From JBCCQH01 sp039024435 (GTDB lineage: Bacteria; Bacteroidota; Bacteroidia; J057; JADKCL01): a stretch of DNA of 64,000 nt. The stretch spans positions 16,578 to 80,577 of the forward strand of contig JBCCQH010000019.1 of assembly GCA_039024435.1 (NCBI GenBank). The letters run 5' to 3'. The stretch's first letter is position 1; the number at the start of each line of letters is the position of its first letter. Below are positions 8,637 to 18,324 of this stretch, in pieces. Below the pieces are notes generated by a model. The model was not told the DNA's origin. It saw nothing but the letters and a program-made list of their open reading frames with translations, and ran no database searches. Made by a program: the position numbers and the translations under genes.

Positions 8637-9605
8637 GTGCAAATTTTCATTACCGGAGCTTCGGGATTCATCGGCGGTGCCATCGCCCGTCACTTGGCGC
8701 CCGAGCATCGGGTGCGGGCGATGGCCCGCTCCGAACGCGCCGCCGCACGGGTCCGGGCCACGGGAGCCGAACCGGTGCATTGTGACCTCGCGGGGATCCA
8801 GGCGGCGCACCTGGCCGGATGCGACACGGTCATCCATTGTGCGGCCTTGGTTGCCCCCTGGGGAGCGCGCGCCGATTTTGTCCAGACCAATGTCACGGGG
8901 ACGGAAAATATGTTGCGGGCGGCCCGGGCAGCGGGAGTCCGGCGCTTTATCCACCTCGGGACAGAAGCGGCCCTGTTCCGGGGCCAGGAGCTGGTCGACA
9001 TTGACGAAAGCCATCCCTATCCCGAACGGACTCCGTTTCTCTATTCGGAGACGAAACGGGACGCGGAAAAGCGGGTACTGGCAGCCCACGAATCGGGGAT
9101 ATTTCATGCGGTCTCCTTGCGGCCGCGCTTGGTTTGGGGGCCGGGCGACACCACGATTTTACCCAATCTCGTCGCGTTGGTGGACCGGGGGGTCTTTCGC
9201 TGGATCGACCGGGGCAAGCCGCTCACCAGTACCACCCACATCGCCAATCTGGTGGCGGGGGTGGAGGCGGCCCTGACTCGGGGTAAGGGCGGCACCGCCT
9301 ATTTTATCACCGATGACGGCACCCGCACCTTGCGCGAATTTCTTGGACAAATGCTGGTCGCCACCGGTCACTCCCCGGGTTCCCGGAGCGTCCCCGGCTG
9401 GCTGGTGCGCAGCGTAGCGTGGTGGGCGGAGGCCCTCTGGAAAGTCCTCGGCCGGCGCACCCCACCCCCAGTCACCCGCTTTTCCGCCGCCATTGTGTCC
9501 GTCCAGGGTACCCTCCGCAACCACAAAGCCAAACGTGAACTCGGTTACCAACCGGTCATTTCCGTGGCCGAGGGGATGGCCCAGCTTGCGGCGGCGGGGG
9601 ATTGA
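8637..9605 (+). CDS. Extended short-chain dehydrogenase (3-beta-HSD/epimerase-like)
   Basis: A 322-residue NAD(P)-dependent enzyme starting at GTG. The Rossmann motif TGASGFIGG is at the N-terminus, the NAAxA-like strand is CAALVAPWG, and the catalytic Tyr-Lys pair is in FLYSETKRDAEK. The C-terminal region (RNHKAKRELGYQPVISVAEGM) is typical of the 3-beta-hydroxysteroid dehydrogenase/dihydroflavonol reductase branch. The substrate cannot be read from sequence. It is divergent from the DUF4920 gene with a 172-bp spacer. A degenerate TAAATTCT box ends 4 nt before the GTG. Confidence 0.85.
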   Translation: MQIFITGASGFIGGAIARHLAPEHRVRAMARSERAAARVRATGAEPVHCDLAGIQAAHLAGCDTVIHCAALVAPWGARADFVQTNVTGTENMLRAARAAGVRRFIHLGTEAALFRGQELVDIDESHPYPERTPFLYSETKRDAEKRVLAAHESGIFHAVSLRPRLVWGPGDTTILPNLVALVDRGVFRWIDRGKPLTSTTHIANLVAGVEAALTRGKGGTAYFITDDGTRTLREFLGQMLVATGHSPGSRSVPGWLVRSVAWWAEALWKVLGRRTPPPVTRFSAAIVSVQGTLRNHKAKRELGYQPVISVAEGMAQLAAAGD

Positions 9606-9677
9606 ACTAAATCGGGGTCACAATCGCGTATTTTGCCGGGGCAATTTTCATTCACCCAAAAGCCACCTCTTCTACCC

Positions 9678-10757
9678 ATGTCCGACTTCACCGAACGCCT
9701 GCGCCACTGGTCCCACCACCGCCAACTGCTCGGTCGCCGCGGGACTTCCCCCATCGAAATTGTCCGCGCGATCTGCGGCGTTTACAGCCACCATCCGGGC
9801 GGTCCGCTGGCCATTGCCGCCCGGATGCCCGATTTTTCTCCGGAAGCCTTCCGGACCCTCGATCAACCGGGGGCTTCCCTGCGCCTGCCCGCCATGCGCC
9901 AATCGGTGTACCTGCTCGATCCCGAGCGGGCGCCGACGATTGTGGCGGCGGTGCTCGATCCTCCCGATTCTCCGGCCTGGGCCAAGCGCTACAGCCAAGC
10001 GGGACGGAAAATTCCGGCGGCGGAATACCCCGCCTGGTCCCGGGAAATCCGCGAGCGGGTGCGAGAACCGCAGCCCATGAAGGGGCTCAAATCTCAGCTT
10101 ACGGTCCCTGGGGACAAGCTCAAGTTTGTGCTCAACCGGATGTGCTTTGAGCGGCAAATGCTGCGGGTGGGGGATGCCGGCCTGGCGTCAAATACGATCC
10201 GCTACGTGAGCCTGGAGGCCTGGCTGGGGCGGCCCTTTCCGATCCGGGAGCCGGAAGCGGCCCTGGCGGAGTTGTTGCGTTGGTACCTCGCGGCGTTTGG
10301 GCCGGCTACGGAAAAGGATTTCCGTTGGTGGGCGGGGGTGACTGCGGCCCGTTCAAAGGCGGCGTTTCGCGCCCATGCCGATTTGGTGGAAGTCGCGCCG
10401 GATTATTGGCTGGCGGAACCACTCGTCGCGGAATGGGAGGCCCACGGTTCTTCGGCAGAAGGCCAATTGGACGTACTTCCACAGTGGGACAGCTACACGA
10501 TGGGGTATGCGCCGGAGGGCCGGGCCCGGTTGGTGGACCCCGACCACCAGTCCGCGCTTTACGGGAAGCTCGGGGCGACCCGGGGCAATGGCCTGGGCGC
10601 GATTTTGGTCCACGGCCGGGCGCAAGGGGTGTGGTTTTCCCGCCGCAAAGGCAAGAAATGGGAGGTGGAAGTCAAGCTGTTTTCTCGGCTGAATGCCGCG
10701 CAAAAGCGCACCCTGAACGCGCGCTTGGACGAGATCCGGGGCTGGCTGGTGGGGTGA
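9678..10757 (+). CDS. Winged-helix protein of the HTH_42 / YcaQ (AlkZ) type
   Basis: A 359-residue protein built like the AlkZ/YcaQ DNA glycosylases, which hold tandem winged helices. Visible family features are the N-terminal SPIEIVRAICGV helix, RLPAMRQSVYLLDP, and the C-terminal DVLPQWDSYTMGYAPEGRARLVDP and AILVHGRAQGVW...RLNAAQKRTLNARLDEI. In the glycosylases the strand after the first helix normally carries a Gln-x-Gln/Asp catalytic motif. The corresponding place here (residues about 35-40) reads VYSHHP, so ordinary catalysis may be lost or altered. That alignment was done by eye. The internal ATG at 9678 gives the natural N-terminus. Confidence 0.75.
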   Translation: MSDFTERLRHWSHHRQLLGRRGTSPIEIVRAICGVYSHHPGGPLAIAARMPDFSPEAFRTLDQPGASLRLPAMRQSVYLLDPERAPTIVAAVLDPPDSPAWAKRYSQAGRKIPAAEYPAWSREIRERVREPQPMKGLKSQLTVPGDKLKFVLNRMCFERQMLRVGDAGLASNTIRYVSLEAWLGRPFPIREPEAALAELLRWYLAAFGPATEKDFRWWAGVTAARSKAAFRAHADLVEVAPDYWLAEPLVAEWEAHGSSAEGQLDVLPQWDSYTMGYAPEGRARLVDPDHQSALYGKLGATRGNGLGAILVHGRAQGVWFSRRKGKKWEVEVKLFSRLNAAQKRTLNARLDEIRGWLVG

Positions 10758-10908
10758 CAATATGCCCGCCCGTTGAGCCGAAGTGGCGTTGCGGGCCAAC
10801 TGGGGAGGAAATTCGCCCGCTCCGAGCATATTTTTGGACGCCGAATGCGCGCAGATGGGTGAAGTGAAAGCCAGCGGGATGGCCCCGCGGTAGCACGCAC
10901 CGGAAGAC

Positions 10909-11472
10909 TCAGGTTGCGGTTGACTCGGCATCGGGGTCGGCGGGGGGGAAATCGGGCAGCCACAGGTTCAGGCTCAAGCTTTCCAGCCGCACCGGACCCA
11001 AGCGGAAATCCACTTCCGCCGTTTGCCAAATTCCCCCGGTCAGGCGGCGTTTCAGTTCTCCCCCCGGCGAACTGGGGTCGAGCCGCAGGTACTCGACCAC
11101 GGAGTCCAGGCTGGTGTAGGCGGCGCAGCGCGCACGTTGGCGGGGTGAGGGATCATTTACTTCGGCGATGAATACCGGGGCGGCAATTGCGGGGGGAGTG
11201 AGGGGCGAATAGCGTACCGGCGCGGCCACCACGGCCACATCCGGGTAGAGGGCGGCTTCGACCCGGGGGCACACGACCAGAACCGAACCGGGAGCCAGCA
11301 CCCACTGCGGGTTCCGGGTGAGCAGGGGGTAGAGGGCAAGCAAAAGGTCGAGGTTGCGCTGGGCCTGGGCCGGCGACTTTTTGGCGAAGGGATAGTCCCA
11401 CCCGCCGAGGTATTCGAATCTTCGGGGGGCGTAGGCCACCGCTTTTAGAAACCGGGCAAAGTGGGGATTCAC
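10909..11472 (-). CDS. Uma2-like (DUF820) PD-(D/E)XK-fold protein
   Basis: A 187-residue protein resembling the Uma2 family of predicted restriction-endonuclease-fold proteins. It shows LYPDVAVVAAP (family PD), PVFIAEVNDPSPRQR (family E-V-L-S-P-S-T) and YTSLDSVVEYLRLDP (family Y...V-EYW-VDP). The usual catalytic Lys before the last Tyr appears replaced (RARCAAY), so activity is doubtful. The role of Uma2 proteins is not settled, and they are frequent in cyanobacteria and mobile-rich genomes. It is convergent with the YcaQ-like gene. Confidence 0.7.
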   Translation of the reverse strand: MNPHFARFLKAVAYAPRRFEYLGGWDYPFAKKSPAQAQRNLDLLLALYPLLTRNPQWVLAPGSVLVVCPRVEAALYPDVAVVAAPVRYSPLTPPAIAAPVFIAEVNDPSPRQRARCAAYTSLDSVVEYLRLDPSSPGGELKRRLTGGIWQTAEVDFRLGPVRLESLSLNLWLPDFPPADPDAESTAT

Positions 11473-11477
11473 CGGAT

Positions 11478-11986
11478 TTGGCGACCATCGGTGAAAGAGA
11501 CCTCCTCGCGGACCTGGGTCCGCAGGTTCCAGCCTGCTTTTTGGAGGGATGGATTGATGAATTTTGTGCAGATGTCTCTTTCCGAGAGGCTTTTTTTGTT
11601 CATTTTCCGATAGAATACAGGCTCACCCAGCCACAGAAAGATAGCCTTGATGTACCTAGAATTTGGACTTCAATTGCCCCTCGAATCTCTCTTTCTTTCT
11701 CCGTATATAAGATAGGCTTTAGAATGGGGAATATAAAATGTGGGATTGGTTTGCCGGTAGATACTCGGTTTGAGGGCAAGAATACACCCTGTTTTCTTGG
11801 GTCGATCACCCCCCGCGCAAATCTTTGCCTCGGCTATTTCGGCCAGGTTGAAGCAATTTTTGCCACCGACCGCGAACAAAGAAACGAAGCTTAAATCCAA
11901 AGGCTTACCCCCATCAATTCAGCAGGCCCCAACGTCCCCACCCCCGCACGCTCAATCCACTGTCCCCGGCACTCCCGTCTCCCGCG
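11478..11986. other. AT-richer stretch without a confident gene
   Basis: About 500 bp between the Uma2-like gene and the symporter. Roughly 11,530-11,890 is visibly richer in A and T than its neighbours. A 138-codon plus-strand frame (11478-11894) has overlapping minus-strand frames, and none shows a domain or the local codon bias. It may be remains of acquired DNA. I call no gene. Confidence 0.4.
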
Positions 11987-13603
11987 TCATGAGCCATCTT
12001 CTCGCCGCAGTTCCGTCGGCGGGGCGTGGGCCTGGGTCAGGCGCGACACCACCACGATGGTCAGCAGCGAACTCAGCATGGCCAGGGTTCGGAAGGGAAA
12101 GTTGACGCTCCCGTCGGCGGCGGTGCTGTAGGGCAACAGTGCGGGCAATCCCAGCGTGGGATCTCCCCCGCCGAACCGCAGAATCGCCGCCACCACAAAG
12201 CCGGCAATTGCCCCGTAAGCATTGGCTTTTCGGTCAAAAAACGCGGTGAACAGCAGGGGAAAAAGCAAGCAGTACACAAAGTCACTGCACAGAAACCAGA
12301 GCGCGTACACGCTTTTGACCTGCAGAGCCAGCAGCGTCGCCGCAATCCCGACGATCCAAATGCTGCGGCGCAAAATCCGGCCCAGGACCTCCTCGCGCGC
12401 CCCCGGGGCAATCAGCGGCCGGTAGACATTCCAGGTGGCCATGGAGGAAGCCGACAAGATCGACGAATCGACCGAGGACATCACCGCTGCGGCAATCGCC
12501 CCCAGTCCCACCGTCGCCACCACGGGATCGCTCAGGTAGCGCACCACGTAAGGCAGAATCTCCGCCCCGTTTTCCGGCCCTGTGCCCGCCCCGACATTCG
12601 CCCAAAGTCCAGTCTGCGTGGCCACGTCCCCAATGATGCCAATCACCACCGCCGGGGCGGCTGCGATCAGGCAGACCACGCCCGCCACCACCGAAAGGCG
12701 TACCGCTGTGCCTTCATCCCGGGAAGAAAGCACCCGTTGGAAATAGACCTGCCAGGGAATGCCGCCGAACATCAGCAACAAAGCGTAGTCCCACCAGGTC
12801 CACCAGTACTCGCCGAGTTCGGTACGCGAAGGCAAAAAACTCGCCGCCGCCCCCTTGCTTTCCGCATAGAGCGACCAGGCTGCCTCCCAACCGCCGACCT
12901 TGGGCAGGGCAAAGGGCAAAACGATGACCAGCCCAATCAACAGAAACAGCAATTGGACGATGTCGGTCAGGGCCACCGCCCACAGCCCGCCGAGTGCCGT
13001 GTAGGCAATCGCAATCGCCGCCGAGAGCACAATCGAGGCCTCAAACCCCAAGCCGAGCACCGTTCCGAAAGTGGATCCCAGCGCGGTCAGGATCGCCGCC
13101 GTCCAAAAGATTTCTCCGGTTAGGGCGGGCAGAAACGCCAAGGCCGCCAGGCGCTTGCCAAAACGCTGCCGCAAAGGATCCAGCATGGTCCGGAATTGAT
13201 AGCGGCGCATCCGCCGGGCAAACAGCAGTCCCCCAATGATGAGGCTCAAAGCGTAGCCCCAGGGGGCCTGGACCCAGACCAAGCCCAGCGTGTGGGTGTT
13301 TTCCGCCGTGCCATTGATGTAACCGCCGCCCACCCAAGTCGCACTCATGGTGAAGACCGCAATCCAAAGCGGAATCGACCGCCCCGCCAGCATGACCTCG
13401 GATAGGTCCTCCGATTTGCGCAGCCGACCCGCGTAGGCGCCCAGGTAAAAAATGAGGCCGTAAAACCCCATCATCGCCACAAAGCCGCCCCAAAACACGT
13501 CGGCATCGGTGAACAGGTACAGGTAGCCCCCCACCAGCGCCAAAACGCCCAGCAAAATCGCCGTCGGAACCATCGGATGCATGCGCACGCAGCAAGTTAA
13601 CAA
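11987..13603 (-). CDS. Sodium:solute symporter, choline-transporter-like (SLC5A7/CHT branch)
   Basis: A polytopic membrane protein of up to 538 residues with about 13 hydrophobic segments. It belongs to the sodium/solute symporter (SSS) family. Segments ATWVGGGYINGTAE, APWGYALSLIIGG, TMLDPLRQRFG and SSVDSSILSASSMATWNVYR closely resemble the animal high-affinity choline transporter branch. The family couples inward sodium flow to uptake of a small solute; choline or a related quaternary amine is the best guess. The first ATG (13603) is used, but ATGs at codons 8 and 11 are equally possible. It is divergent from the GH13 gene with an 83-bp spacer. Confidence 0.85.
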   Translation of the reverse strand: MLTCCVRMHPMVPTAILLGVLALVGGYLYLFTDADVFWGGFVAMMGFYGLIFYLGAYAGRLRKSEDLSEVMLAGRSIPLWIAVFTMSATWVGGGYINGTAENTHTLGLVWVQAPWGYALSLIIGGLLFARRMRRYQFRTMLDPLRQRFGKRLAALAFLPALTGEIFWTAAILTALGSTFGTVLGLGFEASIVLSAAIAIAYTALGGLWAVALTDIVQLLFLLIGLVIVLPFALPKVGGWEAAWSLYAESKGAAASFLPSRTELGEYWWTWWDYALLLMFGGIPWQVYFQRVLSSRDEGTAVRLSVVAGVVCLIAAAPAVVIGIIGDVATQTGLWANVGAGTGPENGAEILPYVVRYLSDPVVATVGLGAIAAAVMSSVDSSILSASSMATWNVYRPLIAPGAREEVLGRILRRSIWIVGIAATLLALQVKSVYALWFLCSDFVYCLLFPLLFTAFFDRKANAYGAIAGFVVAAILRFGGGDPTLGLPALLPYSTAADGSVNFPFRTLAMLSSLLTIVVVSRLTQAHAPPTELRREDGS

Positions 13604-13686
13604 AAGCGGCTTGCTTTGGGGGAAGACCCGCGGGCGTGATTGTCGGCCCGGGCAATCTCGCCTCGGTTTTCTTCTTAAATTGTCCC

Positions 13687-16131
13687 ATGCGTCTACGATT
13701 GCTCCTCCTTTGGCTGTTGGTGCTCGGGGTGGCGGGCTGCGATGACTCCGCTCCCGGGACCCCGGATCGGTCGGCCCCCACTACGGTCGGCCTGTTTTCG
13801 CCCGTACAGCTCCGTGCGGACAGCACCACCATTTTCTTGGCCGATTATTTCCCGCTGGGCGAATGGCCGGACACCCTGCTTTCCATCCCCGAGTTGAAAC
13901 TGCTGCCGGACAGCGCCGCGGGTACGGTGACGCTGGTGCCCAAGGGGGAAGCCTTGCCCTGGCTGGCGACCTTGGACCTGGAATTCGGGGCGTACAGCTA
14001 CAGCATTTTGCTCAAACGCTCGCGCAAACGCAAGGTGCTCTTTGCCTTGGACCCGCAGGGGGCAACCTACCAAACCGTACAACTCGCCGGCGAGTTCAAT
14101 GGCTGGAATCCAGCAAATTCGCCGATGGTTCTGCGCAATGGCGTCTGGCAGAACTCCGTGGTGCTGGATCCCGGGCGCTACCAGTACCAAGTCGTCCGCG
14201 ACGGCAATTGGAGCCTCGACCCCACCAATCCGGACTCGGTCGACAACAACCTCGGCGGGTACAACTCGCTCAAGATCGTGGGCAATCCCCGCACCGACAT
14301 GGTCACGGCGGAAACACGAATCATTCCTTATACCGGCGACAGCACCGCCATTCGGGTCCAGTACCTCGTGGACATCACTGCCGGAGCCCCGGATGAACGC
14401 CGCACCCCCCGGGAATGCTTCGCGTTTTGGGAAAATACCCGCATTTCCGCTTCTCCTGGGGCGGGCGGCGATACCTACGACTTTCGCTGGACCATTCCGA
14501 TTCCCGATACCGCGCGGACCCGGGAGCGGTCCCACATCCGGGCCTGGTTCCGCTCCGCGACCGGCTATTACAATGACATTCTGATTCCGCTGGAATACGG
14601 CCGGCCGGTCCGGGATCCCGCCCAGTTGCGCGCGGCGGATCAGCACCGCAATGTCCTCTATTTCCCGATGGTGGACCGCTTCCACGACGGCGACTCCACG
14701 ATCAATGCTCCGCTCGCGGATCCCCGCGTCCACCCCAAGGCCAACTACCACGGGGGTGACCTCGCGGGTGTAATCGAAAAACTGGAAGCGGGCTGGTTTG
14801 ACAGCCTCGGCATCAATACGCTGTGGCTGTCGCCGATTGTGCGCAACCCGGATTCGGCGTTCAAGGAATGGCCGGAGCCCCGGCGCTGGTTTTCTGGTTA
14901 CCACGGTTACTGGCCGGTGGCGTCCACCCAGGTAGACCCCCGGTTCGGCGATGCGGGGACCCTGGAGCGGCTGATCGAGGTCGCCCACGCCCGGGACATC
15001 AAGGTCTTGCTCGACTTCGTGGCCAACCACGTCCACCAGGACAATCCCATGTACCGGAACCATCCCGAGTGGGCAACTGCACTTTACCTCGCCGACAGCA
15101 CGATCAACGTGCGCATCTGGGAGGAACAGCGGCTCACGACTTGGTTTGATGTTTTCCTGCCCAGCCTGGACTTTTCCCGGCCGGAAGTCATCGAAGCGCA
15201 AGTGGACACGGCCATTTTTTGGCTGAACCGCTACGCGGTCGACGGTTTTCGGCACGATGCCACCAAGCACATTCCGGTGCCGTTTTGGCGGCAGTTAGCG
15301 CGCCGGATCAAGCAGGAGGTCATCCTGAAGCAGGACCGACCGTTGTTCCAGATCGGCGAGACGATTGCGAGCCGTGAACTGATCGGGGACTACGTGGGCA
15401 GTGGCTTGCTCGACGGACAGTTTGACTTCAATTTGTACTTCGATACCCGGCGGATTTTTGCTGCGGCGGATGCCTCGGTGGCGGATTTGGAAAGTTCGGT
15501 AATGGCGAGCTTGACCGCGTACGGGCACCACCATTTGATGGGTTCATTTGGGGGAAACCATGACATGCCGCGCTTCATTTCGCTGGCGGGGGGAGCGTTG
15601 CGGATGGACGAAGATGCGCAGGCAGCGGGCTGGGCGCGCGAGATTGGGGTGGGGGATACCTTGGCGTACCGGAAACAGAGTATGTACACGGCTTTTCTCA
15701 CCGCGATTCCTGGGGTACCGGTGCTGTACTATGGGGAGGAAATCGGTCTGCCGGGGGCAGGGGATCCGGACAACCGCCGGGACATGCGCTTCGCAAACTT
15801 GACCGATTTGGAGCGGCGGACGCTGGACCAGGCCCGTCGGGCTTTGCGCATTCGCACGCAATTTATGGCGCCGCTGTATGGCGAAACAGAATTTGCCCGG
15901 CGGGGACGGCACGGGCTGACCGTGATCCGGAGCTACTTGGGCGAAAGCGTCATCTACGCTTTCAATCTGTCGCTGGAGCCTTTGGTCCTGAACCTGGGCA
16001 GCACTTCGGGCAAGCGCTTCGGGATGTTGGAATCCAATTTCGGTGGAGGCTGGCGCCAAGTGGAGCGGGGCTACGGCGAATTGACGTTGGGGGGCTGGTC
16101 ATTTGAGATTTTGACGCCGGTAGCGCAGTAG
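13687..16131 (+). CDS. Surface lipoprotein alpha-amylase (GH13) with N-terminal carbohydrate-binding module
   Basis: An 814-residue protein with a lipoprotein signal (LLLLWLLVLGVAGC, Cys 17). A CBM48/E-set-like domain covers about 115-200 (VQLAGEFNGWNP, GVWQNSVVLDPGRYQYQVV), followed by a second beta domain and a GH13 catalytic barrel from about 320. Conserved region I is LLDFVANHVH. The nucleophile is D524 (DGFRHD), the acid/base E558 (QIGE) and the third acid D626 (GGNHD). A C-terminal beta domain ends the protein. It should hydrolyse or rearrange alpha-1,4-glucans at the outer membrane. No SusC/SusD pair is nearby, so this is not a classical polysaccharide utilisation locus. The start is the ATG that opens the lipoprotein signal. 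Confidence 0.92.
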   Translation: MRLRLLLLWLLVLGVAGCDDSAPGTPDRSAPTTVGLFSPVQLRADSTTIFLADYFPLGEWPDTLLSIPELKLLPDSAAGTVTLVPKGEALPWLATLDLEFGAYSYSILLKRSRKRKVLFALDPQGATYQTVQLAGEFNGWNPANSPMVLRNGVWQNSVVLDPGRYQYQVVRDGNWSLDPTNPDSVDNNLGGYNSLKIVGNPRTDMVTAETRIIPYTGDSTAIRVQYLVDITAGAPDERRTPRECFAFWENTRISASPGAGGDTYDFRWTIPIPDTARTRERSHIRAWFRSATGYYNDILIPLEYGRPVRDPAQLRAADQHRNVLYFPMVDRFHDGDSTINAPLADPRVHPKANYHGGDLAGVIEKLEAGWFDSLGINTLWLSPIVRNPDSAFKEWPEPRRWFSGYHGYWPVASTQVDPRFGDAGTLERLIEVAHARDIKVLLDFVANHVHQDNPMYRNHPEWATALYLADSTINVRIWEEQRLTTWFDVFLPSLDFSRPEVIEAQVDTAIFWLNRYAVDGFRHDATKHIPVPFWRQLARRIKQEVILKQDRPLFQIGETIASRELIGDYVGSGLLDGQFDFNLYFDTRRIFAAADASVADLESSVMASLTAYGHHHLMGSFGGNHDMPRFISLAGGALRMDEDAQAAGWAREIGVGDTLAYRKQSMYTAFLTAIPGVPVLYYGEEIGLPGAGDPDNRRDMRFANLTDLERRTLDQARRALRIRTQFMAPLYGETEFARRGRHGLTVIRSYLGESVIYAFNLSLEPLVLNLGSTSGKRFGMLESNFGGGWRQVERGYGELTLGGWSFEILTPVAQ

Positions 16132-16148
16132 CCGTTGTTTTGGTCCGA

Positions 16149-16979
16149 TCAGAAACGCGGCAGCGGTGTGGCGGGAGGCGCCACCGGAGCGGGATCGATG
16201 CGCTTGGGCCGGGCGTAGTCCCAGAGGTAATAGTTGACCCCGAGGTAGTACATATTGGTTCCCATGCCAAAACTGGTTTCTTGCAGCACCAATTGGGTTC
16301 CCAAACCGGATTTGATCTCGGCATTGACGCCGAAGCGATCAAAAAAGACCATTTCCACCCCGAGCAGGGCGCGGGCCCAGAGGTGCATCCGGAGCTTCCC
16401 CTGGGTCTCGAAGTAGTTCAGGTCGACGATCCGGTTTTCGCCCACGTCGTATCCGTATTCGACGAAAAAGATGTCGCTCCGGGGAGAAAGGCTGAATTCC
16501 AGTTCGGCGCCGCCGTAGAGCCGCAAAAAACCCAGGAACTTGCGGGTGTGCTTCATTCCGGCAACCGAAACCCCGAAAAATGTCCCGGCTTCCGAGGCAT
16601 TGCGCCCAAAGATGGTGTCGTTCAGGGCAAATCCGCTGGTGGTGGCCAGGCTGTCCTTGCGGTAGGAGTATTCGCCGGTGATCCGCAGTTTCAGGCTCCG
16701 TGCGGTGTCCACCAGGTTGACGTGTCCTCCGAACCGGTAAAATTCAGGGAGCAATACGATGCCGGAATACACGCTCCAATCGGGATACAGCGGCAAGCCA
16801 AACCGCGCATCGGCGTAGAGGATGTTGTGGTTGTAGCCTTCAAAAAACTGGACGTTGCCGTCGGAATGGGAAAATCCAAATGAGTTGAGCCGCCAGTTTT
16901 TCACCTTGGCACTATCGGTTTGGGCCAGGGCCGGCGAGGCGAGAAGGAGACCCAAGAGAATGGTGATGAATTTTTTCAA
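16149..16979 (-). CDS. Exported beta-barrel-like hypothetical protein, TTG start
   Basis: A 276-residue protein with a clean signal peptide (KKFITILLGLLLASPALAQ) followed by alternating hydrophobic/polar strands rich in Tyr, Phe and Gly (for example FFEGYNHNILYADARFGLPL, LGVNYYLWDYA), as in outer-membrane barrels. Because the signal peptide begins at LKKF, the likely start is TTG at 16979. The open frame runs 316 codons further upstream, but that part is the antisense of the next gene. The C-terminus is Pro-rich and ends in PLPRF, with a terminal Phe as in many barrel proteins. Function unknown. Confidence 0.7.
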   Translation of the reverse strand: MKKFITILLGLLLASPALAQTDSAKVKNWRLNSFGFSHSDGNVQFFEGYNHNILYADARFGLPLYPDWSVYSGIVLLPEFYRFGGHVNLVDTARSLKLRITGEYSYRKDSLATTSGFALNDTIFGRNASEAGTFFGVSVAGMKHTRKFLGFLRLYGGAELEFSLSPRSDIFFVEYGYDVGENRIVDLNYFETQGKLRMHLWARALLGVEMVFFDRFGVNAEIKSGLGTQLVLQETSFGMGTNMYYLGVNYYLWDYARPKRIDPAPVAPPATPLPRF

Positions 16980-17147
16980 CCGAATAGATTGGATTTGCTC
17001 CAAATTTAAGGAAAGAAGGGGGCAATTGGGGCAGAACGCTGACAAAAAGCAATTTGGCCCTGGGCCTGGATTCCGGTATGGGTTCCATTTTTTCCGACCC
17101 GTGACCGATAAAATGGGTAGCTTGACTTTCTCACCAATATCCAAACA

Positions 17148-18257
17148 ATGGCCTACGCACAACTTTTCCAGGGTATCCTGGTATTTCCCGATGCCCAAGC
17201 CTTCGAAACTGCCCTCGCCGTGATTGCCGCGGGCGAAGAAGTCGAAGATGCTGCCTACGAGCGTGAAACCTTCCGTGAATCCATGCTCAGCGGCACTGTC
17301 CTGCAACTGCAAATGGACACTTTTCAACCGGCAACCCACTATTTCGAGACGGTAGGGCGGTTGCAGGTATTGGCGGAGCATGCGGTCCGCGGCCATTTGA
17401 TCTGCGTCTACTACGGGGGCGATGACTTGCAAATCGAAATGGTCTACGCCGAGGTGCAACCCATTCCTGCGGAGGACCAGCCCGATCCGGGCCTTCCGAT
17501 TGCCGAGAGCTACTTTCCCATGTTTGCCGGCGCACGCTACGACTATGAAGTCCGGGCGGAAGCGGATCGGTCTCCTTTGTGGTGGCCGGTTCAGGCGTCG
17601 GGAACCTCCGCCCACGGAACGTTCTATTCGTTTTCTCCCGGAGGCGATGAAGAATTTAGCTACAACGATCACCTGGGCGGGGATGATTATCTGACGCGGG
17701 GCAATCGCTGGTACGCAGCGGCATTTGCCTGGGACCAAACGACGCTGGAACAACTTCCCGACGCGAATTTTCAGTTGATCGCGGACCCGGAGCAAGCGGA
17801 AGGTACGGTTTGGGCCATGTACATTCCCGGCAACGATTATTTTAATCTTTACCGTCACCGGGGCTTCGGAGATGTTGAGATCGATGATCGGTTCTACGCC
17901 AATTGTTTCAAGCTCCAATACAACCACCGTTTTCTGAAATACGGAAAAGACGATTATCGGGACTACGATACCCGACTGACGAATTTTTCGGATCGTGAAT
18001 CGCTTCTCTACTTTGCCAAAGGGGTGGGCTTGGTCAGGGTTGAATCGGCAAAGCAGACGATTGTCTTGCAGGAATTTTACCGGGACGCAAGCACGGCACC
18101 TCCCCCTCCGGAACCCCAGCCTGTCGTGGAACCCCTACCGGCCGCACCGCCGGAAGAGGCTCCCGCACCTCTATCTCCGGCCTCCCGTGAAGCCCCGGAG
18201 GCCAATCCCCCCACTCCCCCGGATGCGGCGAAAAAGCCTTGGTGGAAATTCTGGTAG
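17148..18257 (+). CDS. Unrecognised protein with KKPWWKFW tail, paralogue A
   Basis: A 369-residue soluble-looking protein without a signal peptide. Order: N-terminal domain (about 1-115) beginning AQLFQGILVFPDAQAFETAL and including LAEHAVRGHLICVYYG; an aromatic-rich middle domain (about 118-310) with YFPMFAGARYDYEVRAE, LWWPV, DHLGGDDYL, YRHRGFGDVEI and SLLYFAKGVGLVRVE; a Pro/Ala/Glu-rich linker (about 318-360); and the terminal octapeptide KKPWWKFW. The next gene encodes a paralogue with the same order and identical tail, so they form a duplicated pair, probably in one operon with the gene at 19366. I do not recognise the family. The tail could be a docking or membrane-contact motif. Confidence 0.8.
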   Translation: MAYAQLFQGILVFPDAQAFETALAVIAAGEEVEDAAYERETFRESMLSGTVLQLQMDTFQPATHYFETVGRLQVLAEHAVRGHLICVYYGGDDLQIEMVYAEVQPIPAEDQPDPGLPIAESYFPMFAGARYDYEVRAEADRSPLWWPVQASGTSAHGTFYSFSPGGDEEFSYNDHLGGDDYLTRGNRWYAAAFAWDQTTLEQLPDANFQLIADPEQAEGTVWAMYIPGNDYFNLYRHRGFGDVEIDDRFYANCFKLQYNHRFLKYGKDDYRDYDTRLTNFSDRESLLYFAKGVGLVRVESAKQTIVLQEFYRDASTAPPPPEPQPVVEPLPAAPPEEAPAPLSPASREAPEANPPTPPDAAKKPWWKFW

Positions 18258-18324
18258 GCGCAAATGCCGGCCCAGTTGGGGTGCCGGAGCAGAATTTGTA
18301 TCTTCCGGATCAAGCAAGTGATCT

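Noticed and set aside
11478..11894. 138-codon plus-strand frame as a gene
   Set aside because: Atypical codon use, no domain, and overlapping frames on the other strand of similar quality.
13693..15270. 525-codon minus-strand frame opposite the GH13 gene
   Set aside because: It overlaps the lipoprotein signal and catalytic region of a well-supported amylase gene.
16980..17927. N-terminal extension of the beta-barrel-like protein to 592 residues
   Set aside because: The extension is antisense to the KKPWWKFW paralogue A, and a clean signal peptide starts at the TTG at 16979.
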